Below, piece after piece: positions 35,143-47,327 of a stretch of 64,000 bases of DNA (the first letter of the stretch is position 1; each line of letters starts with the position of its first letter). The notes under the pieces were generated by a model, which was given only the letters and a program-made list of their open reading frames with translations, was not told the origin of the DNA and made no database searches. The translations under genes and the position numbers were made by a program. This DNA comes from Galeruca laticollis (Eukaryota > Arthropoda > Insecta > Coleoptera > Chrysomelidae), in NCBI GenBank assembly GCA_963921935.1, contig OY998185.1, positions 28,426,487 through 28,490,486 of the forward strand. The letters are read 5' to 3'.

Positions 35143-35920
35143 CTACATCTGGTTTTGGAGATCAACAATAGAAACATGTTTGCAAATAGTTTGTGAAGGA
35201 GTGCTTAGAGAAGTTGAACCTGAGACCACCCATCCTAAAACGGTTTTTTGAGCATTGGGTTCATTTACCTCTAGACGTATCTGACCTATGCACATTAAAT
35301 TTTGAACGATGCTAGCACCTAGAAGCGTGTCTATCTTGCCTACGGTTGTAAATCTTGGATTAGCTAGCTTACGATGACCAGGTATTTCAAGAGTCGACAC
35401 GTCGACATTTTGTTCTGGTAACCTTTAATCTATTACAGGAATAACCAGACAACCAAGAAGCGATTCGAATGAATTAAACATTGAGTGCATAGAAACGGTA
35501 CACATGGTTGAAGTGACCCGATTAATAACGATGTCTGATATATCGACCGAGGCACAATCTAGACCAAGTCTCTCGCAACACTCTTCAGTAATAAAGTTGT
35601 ACAGAAAAGCTGAGTCCAAAAGTTTTTTTCAATTTCCGGTTGAACAGAAGTAGGTTGACCCATTTGTAGATTGTCATTGTTAATGTTTGATGCATTTGCA
35701 TTTTGTGTTGATTCAAAGTGTAAAAGTGTGTTATGCTTACCACGACATTTTTTGCAATTTCCCGAAAAACAATATTTGCTTGTATGATTACCTCGCAGGC
35801 AATTAATAAACAAATTAAGGTTCTTAATTTTTTCAAACCTATCGTTAACTGATAAATTGAGAAATTTTGAACAAGATTATATATAGTGGTTAGTGTCTTT
35901 ACAAAAAGTACATTGCACAT
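35143..35920 (-). pseudogene. BEL relic: gag zinc knuckle and protease
   Basis: 35813-35559 encodes CLRGNHTSKYCFSGNCKKC and RGKHNTLLHFE, a BEL-type CCHC knuckle. A shifted frame (35619-35425) has the protease region DSAFLYNFITEECCERLGL. 35400-35143 continues with LANPRFTTVGKIDTLLGAS and LGWVVSGSTSL, the linker seen before the RT of BEL elements. At least two frameshifts separate them. Confidence 0.8.
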
Positions 35921-36534
35921 TTGTAATTAGAATCTTTGGTTTTATAGCTTACTGGATAAGTGGCGCGAGAACCCCTTGTCGCTCCGTGGTTAAATTAAGA
36001 GTTTCCAATAGATCAGTTTTTTGTTTCATGAAATTCTAAAAATCCTCGAAGGATGGTAAGGTAATTTTATCACTATTTCTACACATTGAATATTTAGAAA
36101 TTCCTCATCTTCATTCATTAATTCGATCGCCCCCTTGTATATAGTCAAATTCCGCTAAATTAGTACGAAATCGTTCTAAACGTGCTTCTAAATCAATTAT
36201 TTTTATTTTATCGAATTCATTTATCAACCGGTTACCGGCAACATAAAAAAATTGTCAACGAATGTTATAAACTGAGTTTGTTTTCTTTTAATAGCGGCGC
36301 TTTTTTTATCAACAGCTTAAATTCGATTTCGTTAAAATCGCCCACACTTTGAACGTTGCCAGACAAAACCCCAACGAAATACAGGAATAATACAGTGATT
36401 AAGGAATTGGAACGAATTCACAGTTTTAGTGGTCTTCTCCTTGATTCTTGTTTTAGACAGTTCGCCTAAAATTGTTTTCTTGATTTTCCGCTGAATCAAA
36501 TTATGAAGGACCAAAGTTATGTTATTGTAGAAAG
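35921..36534. other. Intron sequence
   Basis: Leader or LTR of the dead BEL may lie here but cannot be delimited. Nothing else recognised. Confidence 0.35.
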
Positions 36535-37075
36535 AGATGTCTCAGCAAGAATAATGGCGGGAAATAGGGCGCTATATTCTCTTACAACACTCTTGAGATC
36601 TAAACTGTTAAGAAGATAATCCAAATTAACAATATACAAGTCAATTATTCGCCCAGTGGTTACATATGGCAGCGAAACCTGGACCCTTAATCAACGGGAA
36701 ATAAATAAGCTTCTTGTCTTTGAAAGGAAGGCTCTTAGAATGATATTTGGACCGCAGCAAGATGAGGGAGAAGACGCCACAATGTTGAGTTGTCAGCGCT
36801 GTATGGCAGTGGGAACATAGTCAGACACATGAAGGCTAATCGAATAAGATGGGCGGGGCATGTATTGAGATCAGAGGACCCCAGATTGTTAAAAACAGTA
36901 TTCCTTGGGAGACCAGATGGTAGAAGATCAATAAGCCGACCCAGGAAAAGATGCCGTCGCCGCAGATGTGTCTAGAATGGGAGTCCAACAGTGGGAAATG
37001 GAAGCACAAGATCGAGGAAGATGGAGGGCGATAGTGGATGCGGCCAAGACTCACCCAGAGTTGTAGGGCCAGGAA
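36535..37075 (+). pseudogene. LINE reverse transcriptase C-terminal fragment
   Basis: Plus-strand reading in shifting frames: RIMAGNRALYSLTTLLRSKL, then IRPVVTYGSETWTLNQREIN, LLVFERKALRMIFGP, and IVRHMKANRIRWAGHVLRSE followed by SRPRKR. This is the conserved end of an insect non-LTR reverse transcriptase (YGSETW...FERK.LR.I.GP...GH..R...GRP..RW). The catalytic domain is missing, so it is a 5'-truncated copy. Confidence 0.8.
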
Positions 37076-37104
37076 AAGAAGAAGAACAATCTGACATCAT
37101 CTTT

Positions 37105-38160
37105 ATAGTGAATTTCGTTGACAGACACTAATATTACATTTAATTAAAACTTATTATCAAAAAGAGATATACAAGGCATAACAATTCAAAATTGTTCAAA
37201 TTTCACGATTAACCCACGTTTATCTGATTTTTCAGTTTTTAAATTCTTTCTTTTCATAGTTTAACTAAAATAGCTATATAAGTTACTTTTTTCTTTTATT
37301 AATGAACATGGTCGTAGAAAAATAAAAAAAATATTGTGTACAACTCGTACGCAAATCACTTTTCCCGCTCGCTTGACTCTCTCTCGCCTTACAGCTCGTG
37401 CCACAAATTTCTGCGCTCGTGGAAAAAGTAAACGATATAGAAGTTGATATGTTACAGCGCCACCTGGTGGGAATTTCGTTGACACACAATATTACAATTA
37501 ATTAAAAAATGTTATTAAAAAAAATACAGCAGACCCAATTCAATATTCTTCAAATTTCACTATTAAATATACTTACGTTTAACTGATTTTTCTATATTCA
37601 ATATTCATTTTTTAAATTCGTTCTGTTCAAAGTTTAAATAAAATATCTATATAAGTTACTTTTTTCTTTCATTAACAAACGTGGTCGTAGAATATTGTGT
37701 ATAACTCGTTCGCAAATCTCTTTTCCCGCTCGCTTGGTTTGCAGCACTCACCTTACGGCTCGTGCCAGAAACTTCCGCGCTCGTGGAAAAAGTGAACGAT
37801 ATTGAAGTTGATGACCTGCAGCGCCACCTGGTGGAAACGAAATATCAATGTCAAAATTCTTTTTGACAATATAAACTTATCTTTATAGTGAATTTCGTTG
37901 ACAAACACTAATATTACAGTTAATTAAAACTTATTAGCAAAAAAGATAGACCAGACTTAACAATTCAAAATTGTTCAAATTTCATTATTAACAAACTATA
38001 CCTACGTTTAACTAATTTTTCATTTTTTAAATTCTTTCTGTTCAAAGTTTAAATAAAATACCTATATAACTTACTTTTTCTATCATTAATAAACGTGGTC
38101 GTAGAAAAAGTATTGTGTACGACTCGTACTTGTCTTACACCACAAACATCTGTGCTCGTA
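37105..38160. repeat. Tandem repeat of ~0.36-0.42 kb, about 2.7 units
   Basis: Unit starts (GAATTTCGTTGACA) at about 37111, 37470 and 37890. Each unit has AATATTACA..TAATTAAAA, a TATATAAGTTACTTTTT block, ATTGTGTA.AACTCGT.CGCAAATC, TTTCCCGCTCGCTTG, GCTCGTG and CAGCGCCACCTGGTGG; the third unit is cut short. The CTCGTG-rich part resembles the foldback element at 52919-53241. Confidence 0.8.
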
Positions 38161-38706
38161 GCTCGTTATAATATGAAAACAATAAATCGACAATATTAAC
38201 ATTGAATAGGCTACTTTTTGAAATAATTTGTTATTGCAACTGAATAATTAAATACTGTACATTTTATATAATGGCAAATATTCAATTCTGAACGCTGTAA
38301 TTCCTACGCTCCTGATAAAACGATTTCGTCTATAGCTGTAATTCTTCTACTTTTATCTATCCCCTCTCTTTATTTTCAATATACACATTGAAAGTATAAG
38401 TGCCCACCTTTTTAAGAATAACAGAAATAATTCCTCATTTAATTCTAGCGCAAAATAATAATCGCCTCATAGCCAACGGGAAAATGCAAGAGGCCAATGT
38501 GTTAGAGAGGCACGGTGAGATAGACAATCTAAGTCAGCGTAGATTATTACAGTTAAAATAAGGAACTAGAATATTCGATGACGAATCGTGCGTGCGCCTC
38601 TCGAGGGCGGTACTTCTTGCCGGCTATAGTTCAGATATTTAACTGTACGTCACTACCTGTTTGTTTTCGATTGTTGAACGATGTTTGTAAATCTTATAAA
38701 TGGAGC
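38161..38706. other. Intron sequence
   Basis: AT-rich; no support for a gene. The left end of the mariner relic may start here, but its terminal repeat was not found. Confidence 0.35.
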
Positions 38707-39352
38707 ATGCATATACACCAAAAATTGCAAATTGTAAAATGTTATTACCAGGGTAATTCATATCGAGAAATAGCAGAAAATTTGTTTATTGTAGCATTCG
38801 AAAATACCCAACCAATTAGCAAGAAATAAATGAGAACGGTTATAAAAAATTTTGGAAGAACATGGGTGTGTCACTCCTACAAAACATGGACAGCGTACAC
38901 AAAATAGTCAAATCCAACCCAAAAAAGATATTTTCATCTGTGCGGAAAATAATCCTCTACAGTCGTCTACTCATTTAGCCAAGAATTTTGATGTCGATCC
39001 GATAACGATTCGAACTGTATTAAAAAAAATGGCTGTCGAAGTTTTAAACTGAAAAAGAGCCATGAAATATTTCGTAGAATGAAATTTTGTGAAATAGTTA
39101 TGGAAAAAATAGAATTGGATGCAAATTTTTCAAAAAATATTTTGTTTACAGATAAATCGACAATTACCATACCCGGTGAACATAATTAATCCGTTATGCG
39201 ATATTGGTCCAGGACAAACTTACACAAACACTGCAATAGTAGAACGCGATGTCCCCAAAAGTTAAATGTTTCGGCTGGAATAATAGGTGAACATTTAATT
39301 GGGCCATTTTTTATTGACGGCAATTTAACCGAACAAAAATATTTGAATATGC
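38707..39352 (+). pseudogene. Mariner transposase, 5' half (split by PLE)
   Basis: Begins MHIHQKLQIVKCYYQGNSYR, a helix-turn-helix, followed by a hinge with GCVTPTKHGQ, a second helix set ENNPLQSSTHLAKNFDVDPI and TIRTVLKKMAVEVLN. The first catalytic aspartate is in LFTDKST. EHLIGPFFIDGNLTEQKYL follows, up to the PLE insertion. Several stops and frameshifts. A 12-bp sequence ATTTGAATATGC occurs at both sides of the PLE (39341-39352, 41912-41923). Confidence 0.8.
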
Positions 39353-41911
39353 AATTAACTGTCTCGACCCTTACTTCGTGGAATCTGCTCATATTAGCGT
39401 TTTAAATGAAACTCACAGTTTCTAGTTAATTCCACAATATAATAAAAGTTATTGAAAATTCTAAAAAATTGACAATTGTTTCGATAAATCAATATCATCG
39501 TCAGAATGACAGAAGTTACATTTTATTTGATGCCTACCTGATGTTTAGTAGTTATTTTTGGCTAGACCAAGAAGTGACATAACTTATGATTGACTCAATA
39601 TATGTTTATAGAAAAAATAAGAAGATGTGATATTACAAATATTGAAGCTTAGATATTATTAGCCCTATGGTGATATCCTGGATATCATTTTTCCAATTAA
39701 GGTCAGTATAACTGTGCAATGATATAGAAAACCAGGAAAACTATATCTGCTGATCTTTACAATTATCACTTAAGAAGACAGTTTATTAGTGGAGAACTCC
39801 CTAGATTTAACTGTTCATTGACAACTTCATATTGTGGGTTTCTTAATCTTGAACACACACAACATAAAATTCAATACTCAAAACATCATGAAACTGTAAG
39901 TACCTACATACCAACACACTTTGCACCACGATTTGAAAACCTTTCAGACACTAATTTTACAGATAGTGAAATAGAATTTTTAAATAAAGGTTTAAAGTAC
40001 AGCATACCACCAAAATTTACGAATAATATAAAACAAATTATAACTACAGAGTCAGAAATAGCTTTAAAATCTAATTCAAATAATTTTCTTTAAGAGAAAT
40101 TATTGCCAATTTGATCAAAAATTACATAAAATAACGAAACCAATTAGACCTGTAGTTTCTTATGTTAATGCTCCTAATAATATATTGGCAAAGAGGCTCA
40201 ACAATATACTCAATAGTTACGGATATGAATCTCAGTACTCAATTAGAAATTCAATAGAACTAATCAAAAAGTTGAAAGCAATCCACTTGCAAGATAACTA
40301 TAAACTCATTTCGTTCGATGTAGCTAATATGTTTACTAAAATTCCTCCTAAAGAATGCCTAATACTTGTAAGAAAATTACTAGAAGATAAAAATATTAAT
40401 CCAGGAATAATATCAGATATACTTAATTTATTTGATGTATGCATTAATCAGAATTATTTCACTTTTGACAATAAGATATATATTCAAAATGAAGGTTTAC
40501 CAATGGCAAGACCTATTTCACCTATTTTAGCTAACATTTTTATGGACAATTTAGAAAGAAAGATCTTTGAAAGTAATATTTCGAAAAATATTTTATTTTG
40601 GTATAGATATGTAGATGACATGTTAGCTTGTTTTATGGGTAGTGAACGACAATTAGACGTATTTTTCAACCACATCAATAATTTGCACCCAAAAATTAAA
40701 TTTACATTAGAAATTGAAGAAAATAGCTCAATCAATTTTCTTGATTTAAAAATTCAAAGAGTTAATAATGTACTTGATTATTCAATTTACCGAAAACCAA
40801 CACAGACTGATGTGACAATTCCATTCAATTCCAATCACCCTATGTCACACAGACTGGCGGCATATAGTCCAATGATACATAGAGCTTTTTCAGTTCCTAT
40901 GAACAAATGTAATTTTGATAGAGAGATTAATACAATTAGACAAATAGCAAGATCCAACGGTTATCCATTAAATATGATAAATAAGCTAATTAGTAAAAAA
41001 GAGGAAAAATTGGCATTACAACTAATATTTCCTAAACAAGCTGATGAAATAAAAACTTATAAAACCATCACATATGCAGGAAGTATTTCTAATAATATTT
41101 CAAAGATAATATCTTCAGCAACGAATACAACAATTTCTTTTAAAACAGAAAGTAACGTTAGTACAAAATTGTTAAATGTAAAAACAAAAATACCACTATT
41201 AAAGAAGTCAGGTATATATAAACTCAAATGTCCAGAATGTAATGCTGTCTATTTGGGTCAGACCCTTAGGAATTTTGAAATCCGATATAGTGAACACTTA
41301 CGAGCATACAGGTTAAAACAACCAGATAAATCCCACTACGCAAAACATCTACTTGACACCAATCATTCATTGACACCTAACACAAAACTAGAAGTGCTGC
41401 ATATTTGTGAAAAGAAACAAGAACTGGATTTCCTTGAAGAATTGGAAATTAGAAGACATTTAAGAAACCCACAATATGAAGTTGTCAATGAACAGTTAAA
41501 TCTAGGGTGTTCTCCACTAATAAACTGTCTTCTTAAGTGATAATTGTAAAGATCAGCAGATATAGTTTTCCTGGTTTTCTATATCATTGCACAGTTGTAC
41601 TGATCTTAATTGGAAAAATGATATCCAGGATATCACCATAGGGCTAATAATATCTAAGCTTCAATATTTGTAATATCACATCTTCTTCTTTTTTCTATAA
41701 ACATATATTAAGTCAATCACAAGTTAGGTCACTTCTTGGTCTAGCCAAAAATAACTACTAAACATCAGGTAGGCATCAAATAAAATGTAACTTCTGTCAT
41801 TCTGACGATGATATTGATTTATCGAAACAATTGTCAATTTTTTAGAATTTTCAATAACTTTTATTATATTGTGGAATTAACTAGAAACCGTGAGTTTCAT
41901 TTAAAACACTA
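39353..41911 (+). mobile_element. Penelope-like element, nearly complete, with inverted terminal copy
   Basis: The right part carries an RT-GIY-YIG ORF followed by a 3' region. The left 0.48 kb is the same 3' region inverted, including the last bases of the ORF, so the unit starts with a truncated copy in opposite orientation. Flanked by a perfect 12-bp duplication ATTTGAATATGC. Here the ~45-bp tail (CTGTCTCGACCCTTACTTCG) is on the left end, while the 14851 and 28281 copies have it on the right. Confidence 0.92.
39818..41540 (+). pseudogene. PLE reverse transcriptase with GIY-YIG endonuclease
   Basis: The N-terminal frame (to 40093) ends at TAA; a one-base shift joins it to KRNYCQFDQKLHKITKPIRP and the long frame through 41540. 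RT motifs: A in FDVANMFTKIP, B in GLPMARPISPILANIFMD (G-to-A change against the usual PMG), C in WYRYVDDML with both aspartates. LKIQRVNNVLDYSIYRKPTQ follows. The C-terminal GIY-YIG domain has SGIYKLKCPECNAVYLGQ, including the CxxC seen in PLEs, then RYSEHLRAY and DTNHS. Only one frameshift is evident, so the source copy may be recent. Confidence 0.9.
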
Positions 41912-42281
41912 ATTTGAATATGCCGCTAAACCAAATTACTCCTGCCCTCAAACAATTAGGTGTCAACTTCAATGATATTTGGTACCAGCATGACAGTTGT
42001 GCATCACATAATTATCGATTAGCAACAAATTTTGTAAATACGCCATTTCCCAATCCTCGAATGGTAACATTAGATAGCCTGTTAGATCTCCAGATTTGGC
42101 ACCCAACCATTTATTTTTCTGGGGTTATGTGAAATCGGGAATTCATGGATTCCAGGAGAACAGTGCCAGTTTTCTGAATGAGATAACATCTCAAATACTC
42201 ACCCATGTTCGTCAAGAATTTTATAACTGGCTCGGTTATCCTTTAGCTCAAAACGGGGGTTTATTCGAACATTTGATTTAA
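41912..42281 (+). pseudogene. Mariner transposase, 3' half
   Basis: Continues the split transposase: FNDIWYQHDSCASHN holds the second catalytic aspartate, and in a shifted frame RSPDLAPNHLFFWGYVKS holds the third, about 33-34 residues later, which fits mariner DD34D. The C-terminus NGGLFEHLI is typical. One frameshift lies near 42085. Confidence 0.8.
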
Positions 42282-42616
42282 ATTCATTGAAGAATTGAGA
42301 AGTTTTTTATTTCTTAATTTATTACCTATCAGAATATTACTTCTATTTATAAATAATAGGTATTTTCATTAGAATTCGATTTTGTGTTTATTATCGAAAG
42401 CGTTTTTTAATTTCTACTGTGTGTATTTACACAAAGAGTTCGTTTCTCGTTTGAAAACAAACTTAAAAACGTTGAAACCATTTTTATTGATAAAAAAATC
42501 AATATACAAAAAGCAATCCAAGTGTTCGGTCGACATATTTCCACATTGCCACATCTCAAAAAGTAAAGGTTTTAACCGGTTTCAAACTGAAAACTAGAAC
42601 AATTTACAAAATTACA
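42282..42616. other. Intron sequence
   Basis: AT-rich; the mariner 3' terminal repeat was not identified. Confidence 0.35.
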
Positions 42617-43130
42617 ATGAAATCAAACAGATCGGATAAATTATCTTGATCTGCTACAACCTCTCGAATTATCATAATTAATAGCTTCTAACGGATGTGG
42701 GAAAAGTCGAATCATCTGTGAACAAAATATTTTTTGAAAGTTTTGCATCCAATTGTATTTTTTCCATAACTATTTCACAAAATTCTATTCTACGAAATTG
42801 ATCGTCTGGAAATATTTCATGGATCTTTTTCAGTTTAAAACTACGATAGCCGTTTTTTTAATACAGGCCGATTTGTTTTCAACATCAAAATCCTTAGCTG
42901 AATGAGTGGACGACTGTAGAGGATTATTTTCCACATTTACACAGATTAAAATATCTCTTTCTTCTTTTTCGGGTTGGGTTTGACGATTTTGTAAGAGTGA
43001 CACATCCATGTTCGTCAAAAAATTGTATTACCATTCTTATACTTGTTTCTTTCTAATTGGCTGGGTATTTTCCGAATGCCACAATAAACAAACTTTCTGC
43101 AGAGTGATATACGTTATGTAAAAATTGACA
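42617..43130 (-). pseudogene. Second, inverted copy of the mariner transposase 5' region
   Basis: The minus strand matches 38720-39150 closely: EHGCVTP-like MDVSLLQNRQTQPEKE, then ENNPLQSSTHSAKDFDVENK and KKTAIVVLN, then the FHEIFPDD-like and FCEIVMEKIQLDAKLSKN-like stretches read from the nucleotides. It faces the copy at 38707 and is truncated before the second catalytic residue. Confidence 0.75.
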
Positions 43131-43747
43131 GCCGAAGAAATTGAAAAAAGTATTAAAGATCAAAATAATATAAGTAGAAAAATAAAACAGGAATATACAC
43201 CTCTTTTATAGAATAGAATTCTATTTTGCTTATAATATATTGGGTGTATTCTGCCAATTGAGTGATTTTATACATATTATAAAAACTATATTTATTCTGG
43301 CTACTTATAATTAAATAATAATTGACGGGTTCAATTGTTTGTAACGTGCTTTTGTTTTGTACATTTTATAAGACAAAAATGTATGTTCTAGTAGATTTAT
43401 TTTTTTAGAAAACTCGTATGAGTTGCAAGTAAGAATATATAAAACTTTGGGAGTGGCGGAAGTAAAAACACATCAAAATGTTCTTTCAGTGAAACAGGAT
43501 ACCGATTTTTTTCCATTTCATAAAAATCAAAAGCCTTTCTATTATAGAATATGTAAGTATGTAACAAAATAACTACATACAGACAACTGTAAATACTACA
43601 AATAATTCAGTAGCAGTGGCAAGGAAGATTGGCAAATCAATGTACATAGAATATTATTATATCAGAGTGAGTATACTTCACAACAAAGATTTGGCTAGTT
43701 GGCAAACGCCAGTACTATAAAACTAGTTGAAAAAATTATATACTTAC
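43131..43747. other. Intron sequence
   Basis: AT-rich, nothing recognised. Confidence 0.4.
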
Positions 43748-44187
43748 AAATTATATAAAAATTGTGTTACATTTTTGCTTCTGATCTTTTCCATCTGCAT
43801 AAAGACTTCAGCTATTTGAACGTCAATGTCTTGACAGTGTAATAAACTACGTAAGGTAATAATGTTTCCAATAGTGTCGAATTTATTTTCTACGTCATCA
43901 TAAGTTAAATGTTTACTGAATAGTTTAGTTAAATGCTGAATGTATGTTTCATTAGTTTCAGTAACATCCTGTACAAATTCTTTATAAATAGAAACTAGAT
44001 CTGTTGGTAACATTTCGGAATAGAGAAGGTACACAGCTTTGGCCCAATGCCATCCATATTTCAATGATTTTGTTTTAAGAGTACTTCTGAGGTTAGTTAT
44101 CAGTAAATTATCTGTATTTTCCAAAGTTGATTGTAATTTCATTTCAGTTAATACATGGAAGTGTAATATTGTGTCGAAATAAAAAGT
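43748..44187 (-). CDS. Ltn1: Listerin, exon d
   Basis: Translation starts TFYFDTILHFHVLTEMKLQS, then LKYGWHWAKAVYLLYSEMLP, TYIQHLTKLFSKHLTYDDV, and ends SKNVTQFLYN plus TT. The acceptor is TTTTAG (44188-44193), the donor GTAAGT (43747). The exon begins in phase 0 and its last two bases join T at 31447 to give Phe. The helical character fits the HEAT-like repeats of listerin. The next ATG at 44142 is internal. Confidence 0.88.
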
Positions 44188-45905
44188 CTAAAAGTACAAA
44201 TGAAATATGTAACATTGGTCTGGTAAAAATGAGGTTGTTACAATTTTATTACTGTGGACATGGATACCAAAAAAAAAATAAAATAAAATAAGAGGAAAGA
44301 AGTGTCTACAAAGGAAGTAGAAGTTAAGAAAGGAGCCTTTAGAGGTGAAGGTGAGAGAAATGACATTCTGGTTAGATCAGGAATAGTCACTCACCAACAC
44401 ATGGATTGCACCTCGCCTGTTACAGAAATCAAGTGTGCCTAAGTAAACTCCAATCATACCATAGAGGCTATACCAGTTGTCTCAACTATGTTTACTAAAA
44501 AATAACTGGGAATTAAACTGATCCAATAACCCATGATCTATAATGTTCGTGTAAAATGTATCACTAGTAGTTATAAGGTAATATATTACCAGAGTAATAC
44601 TGATACATCTAGAATTAGCGAGAGTAATAATTTCACATACATATTTCTGATTTTATGAACAGGAATCCAATACCAATTTGACTGTATCTCGAATTCAAGG
44701 AGATGTAACAAAAATAATGACAACTTCATGTTACTTTCATGAAGTGACAAAGTCTTTAATTAAAAAAACTAGAGAAAATATGTGCAATGCGCAACATAAC
44801 ACAATAACTTTTTTCGAGAAGAGATGGGAGTCTGTAGGCAAAAATTTGTTACACAGAATAAAGAATCAGACATCACTAACTATAAATAAATACCTTCAAC
44901 ATACCGAACCTAAGTGACGACAAAAAATAACAGAAATGGAAGAACTTTTTAGAATTATGTGAGACGTAATGACTTCCAGAAGAACATACAAAAGGAGAAT
45001 TGCAGATTAAACTTCAATCGGGGAATTACTGTATTACAAAGGAAATGAAGAAAATATCAATGTTGGAGTAGGATTCATAAACAATAAAAAAAATAGTAAA
45101 CAACAACATCTAATCTATAAAAGGAATATCTAATCGCGTGGCATGTATTATTTTAAAGAATAACAATAAAGAACACACAGCGATGGATGACCAAAAAATG
45201 AAACTGTGTCCTATGGTAAAATATTTCAATGCAAAGTTAAGGTTATATGAACAGAGGATCAAGGCTCTTTAATTATGTAGAAAAAAAACGCCTATATGCG
45301 GTAAAAAACTACAATGGAAATGTTTAAGCCCAAACGGAAAATCAAAAAATAAAGTAGACCGAATCCTTGCCACAGAAAATGTGATAGTACAACATATAAA
45401 GTTTAACTCCGGCAGTGACAACAGAATGGTGAAAGAACTTAATAATAAAAATACAAAGCCAACTTGGATAGAAACAGAAATTTAAAGAAAAATTGGAAGA
45501 TTTTCTGATTAGAATACGACAATAGATGAAATAGACTAACAGGTACACTACTAGTACTAAGAAAATAATCAGCTTTAAATACTAAACAGAAGAGTAAATG
45601 AATGCCTAAAACGACCACAGAAATGATGAGAATCAGATTGAAATTCTGCCAAGAAAGGAAAAGGAAGACCATGAGTTTAAGAGAATCATGTAAAATGAAT
45701 TGAAGGAAAATACGAAAGTTTTTTATATTGGAAAAGTCGTAAAACAAAATAAATATATATAACAACACTCAAACAAAAATTAATGAAAATACAAATTAAT
45801 TGAACTGAAAATGCAAAGAAAGTTAAGAAATAAACTTGAAAATAAAAAATATTCACTCTGAATCACAAGAAATAAGTAAGACAGGGTTAAAAAGGGCCAA
45901 AGAGC
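44188..45905. other. Intron sequence, possibly 5' part of a LINE
   Basis: Lysine- and asparagine-rich broken frames precede the LINE RT relic, but no diagnostic endonuclease motif was found. Confidence 0.35.
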
Positions 45906-46930
45906 AGTAAATACTACTTATATGCAAAAAAAAATGCGGAATTATCAAAATTTCGACCAATTATTTTATCCAACTTTCTGTATACTCACAAAAATACTGA
46001 CAAATAGATTAAGTGAGAAAATGTATGTGAACAAGCTGGTGTTTAGAAAAGGATGCAGTACAAGAGATCATCTTACCATAAAAATACTTATTGAAAAAGT
46101 CAATGAACATTAGATTCCTTTTTTATTTTGAGAAAGGCATTTGATAGCGAGGAACAATGGGCAGTGAGAGAGACTATGATTAACACCATCATAATAATAT
46201 ACCCTAAAGAAACAACAAAAATAAAACTACAAAAGACAACAAATCAAATACAGCTACAAATGCGCGTCAAACAAAAACTCTCTCTAAAACTGTTCAATAA
46301 AGTATTAGACGATGTATTAATAGACTCAATTGGTATAAGAAAGGATTAAGAACCTAAATAACGATAATCATTTAAGATATGCGGATGATACCGTGAATAT
46401 AACAGATAATAAGGAGGCATCCAGAAGGAACAAAAATGGTAGTGTTAACATAAATTACAAGGAAACAAAACTGATAACAAACAACTGATAACGAAAACAA
46501 TAGACAAAACAAGTAAACAATAAATAATTAAACTGAATAAAGAGAACTAAAAAGAGGTAGTAAAAAGTAATCTTAAAACAGGAGTTTTGATAGTTATATC
46601 CTACCAGTCCTTACTATGGATTCCAAACTTGCACCCTCACAAAGGCGAATGTAGATGATATAGTTAAGAAGCAAAGAGACAAATGATAAATATAAAGTTG
46701 AAAACGTAATGAATACATAAGACAGACTACCAAATTTAGAGACAAAATACAGGTAACACCAAAACAAAAATGAAGATTTACAGTGCATGACATCAGACAA
46801 TAAGATACTAAATGGAATATTCAAATAGTCCACTACAGACCTTGGAAAAAAGGGAAAGGCCACAAATGAGATGGGAGAATTACATAAAATGAGCAGGACC
46901 AATGTGGACAGAACTGGCCAAAATTGATTC
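45906..46930 (+). pseudogene. LINE reverse transcriptase relic
   Basis: The plus strand reads ILTKILTNRLSEKM and LVFRKGCSTRDHLTIKILIE, the RT region with F.KG.ST.DH, then MRKAFDS (motif A) and VLDDVLIDSIGIRKD. Near 46376-46400 it reads RYADDTVNIT, the YADD catalytic box, in another frame. The tail at 46850-46925 has RPQMRWENYIK and AGPMWTELAKI, the usual GRP..RW.D end. Many stops. Confidence 0.75.
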
Positions 46931-47005
46931 GCAATGATGTTGGGATATATAGATGAAAAACCTTAATCTCTAGAATGTTTGCATAATAATAGGAGTGATA
47001 CTTAC

Positions 47006-47327
47006 GTTTTTGAACGTTTCTAAATATGTTTGTTCCACAGTTAAATCATGTAATAATTGAGCAATATACTCATGGGGCTGGTCAATAACACTTAAAATAA
47101 TTGTGGATTTTTCATTATCAGTTAGTTCTTCATTAAAATGCTCATCGTCTTTGTTACCATCTTCTAAATCAGATGCTAATATTCCTATCTTCAAGTAAAT
47201 CCAAGCAAAATATCGAGACACTCCATTTTTTTCTATACTATTTTTAATCGAATGAATTTCCTTGTAAGGACTACTCAAGTTGCCAGTAATATATTCAGCT
47301 AGAATGCACAGATGTTGAGTGTATGTC
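47006..47327 (-). CDS. Ltn1: Listerin, exon c
   Basis: Translation: TYTQHLCILAEYITGNLSSP, then NGVSRYFAWIYLKIGILASD, an acidic LEDGNKDDEHFNEEL insert and QPHEYIAQLLHDLTVEQTYL. Acceptor TTTTAG, donor GTAAGT. The first G completes GG of exon 51554-52055 (Gly) and the end is phase 0, joining 44187. Confidence 0.87.

Larger units (their letters stand above)
32335..35920 (-). mobile_element. Dead BEL/Pao element
   Basis: The minus strand carries, from 35920 down, gag knuckle, protease, RT, RNase H and integrase fragments in changing frames. It differs clearly from the element at 10798-17367, so it is another family. No LTR pair, primer site or target duplication was found. The integrase middle (33220-32950) is largely missing or scrambled. 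Confidence 0.85.

Noticed and set aside
31640..36330. LTR pair for the dead BEL element at 32335-35920
   Set aside because: The sequences on the two sides were compared by eye and share no convincing direct repeat.
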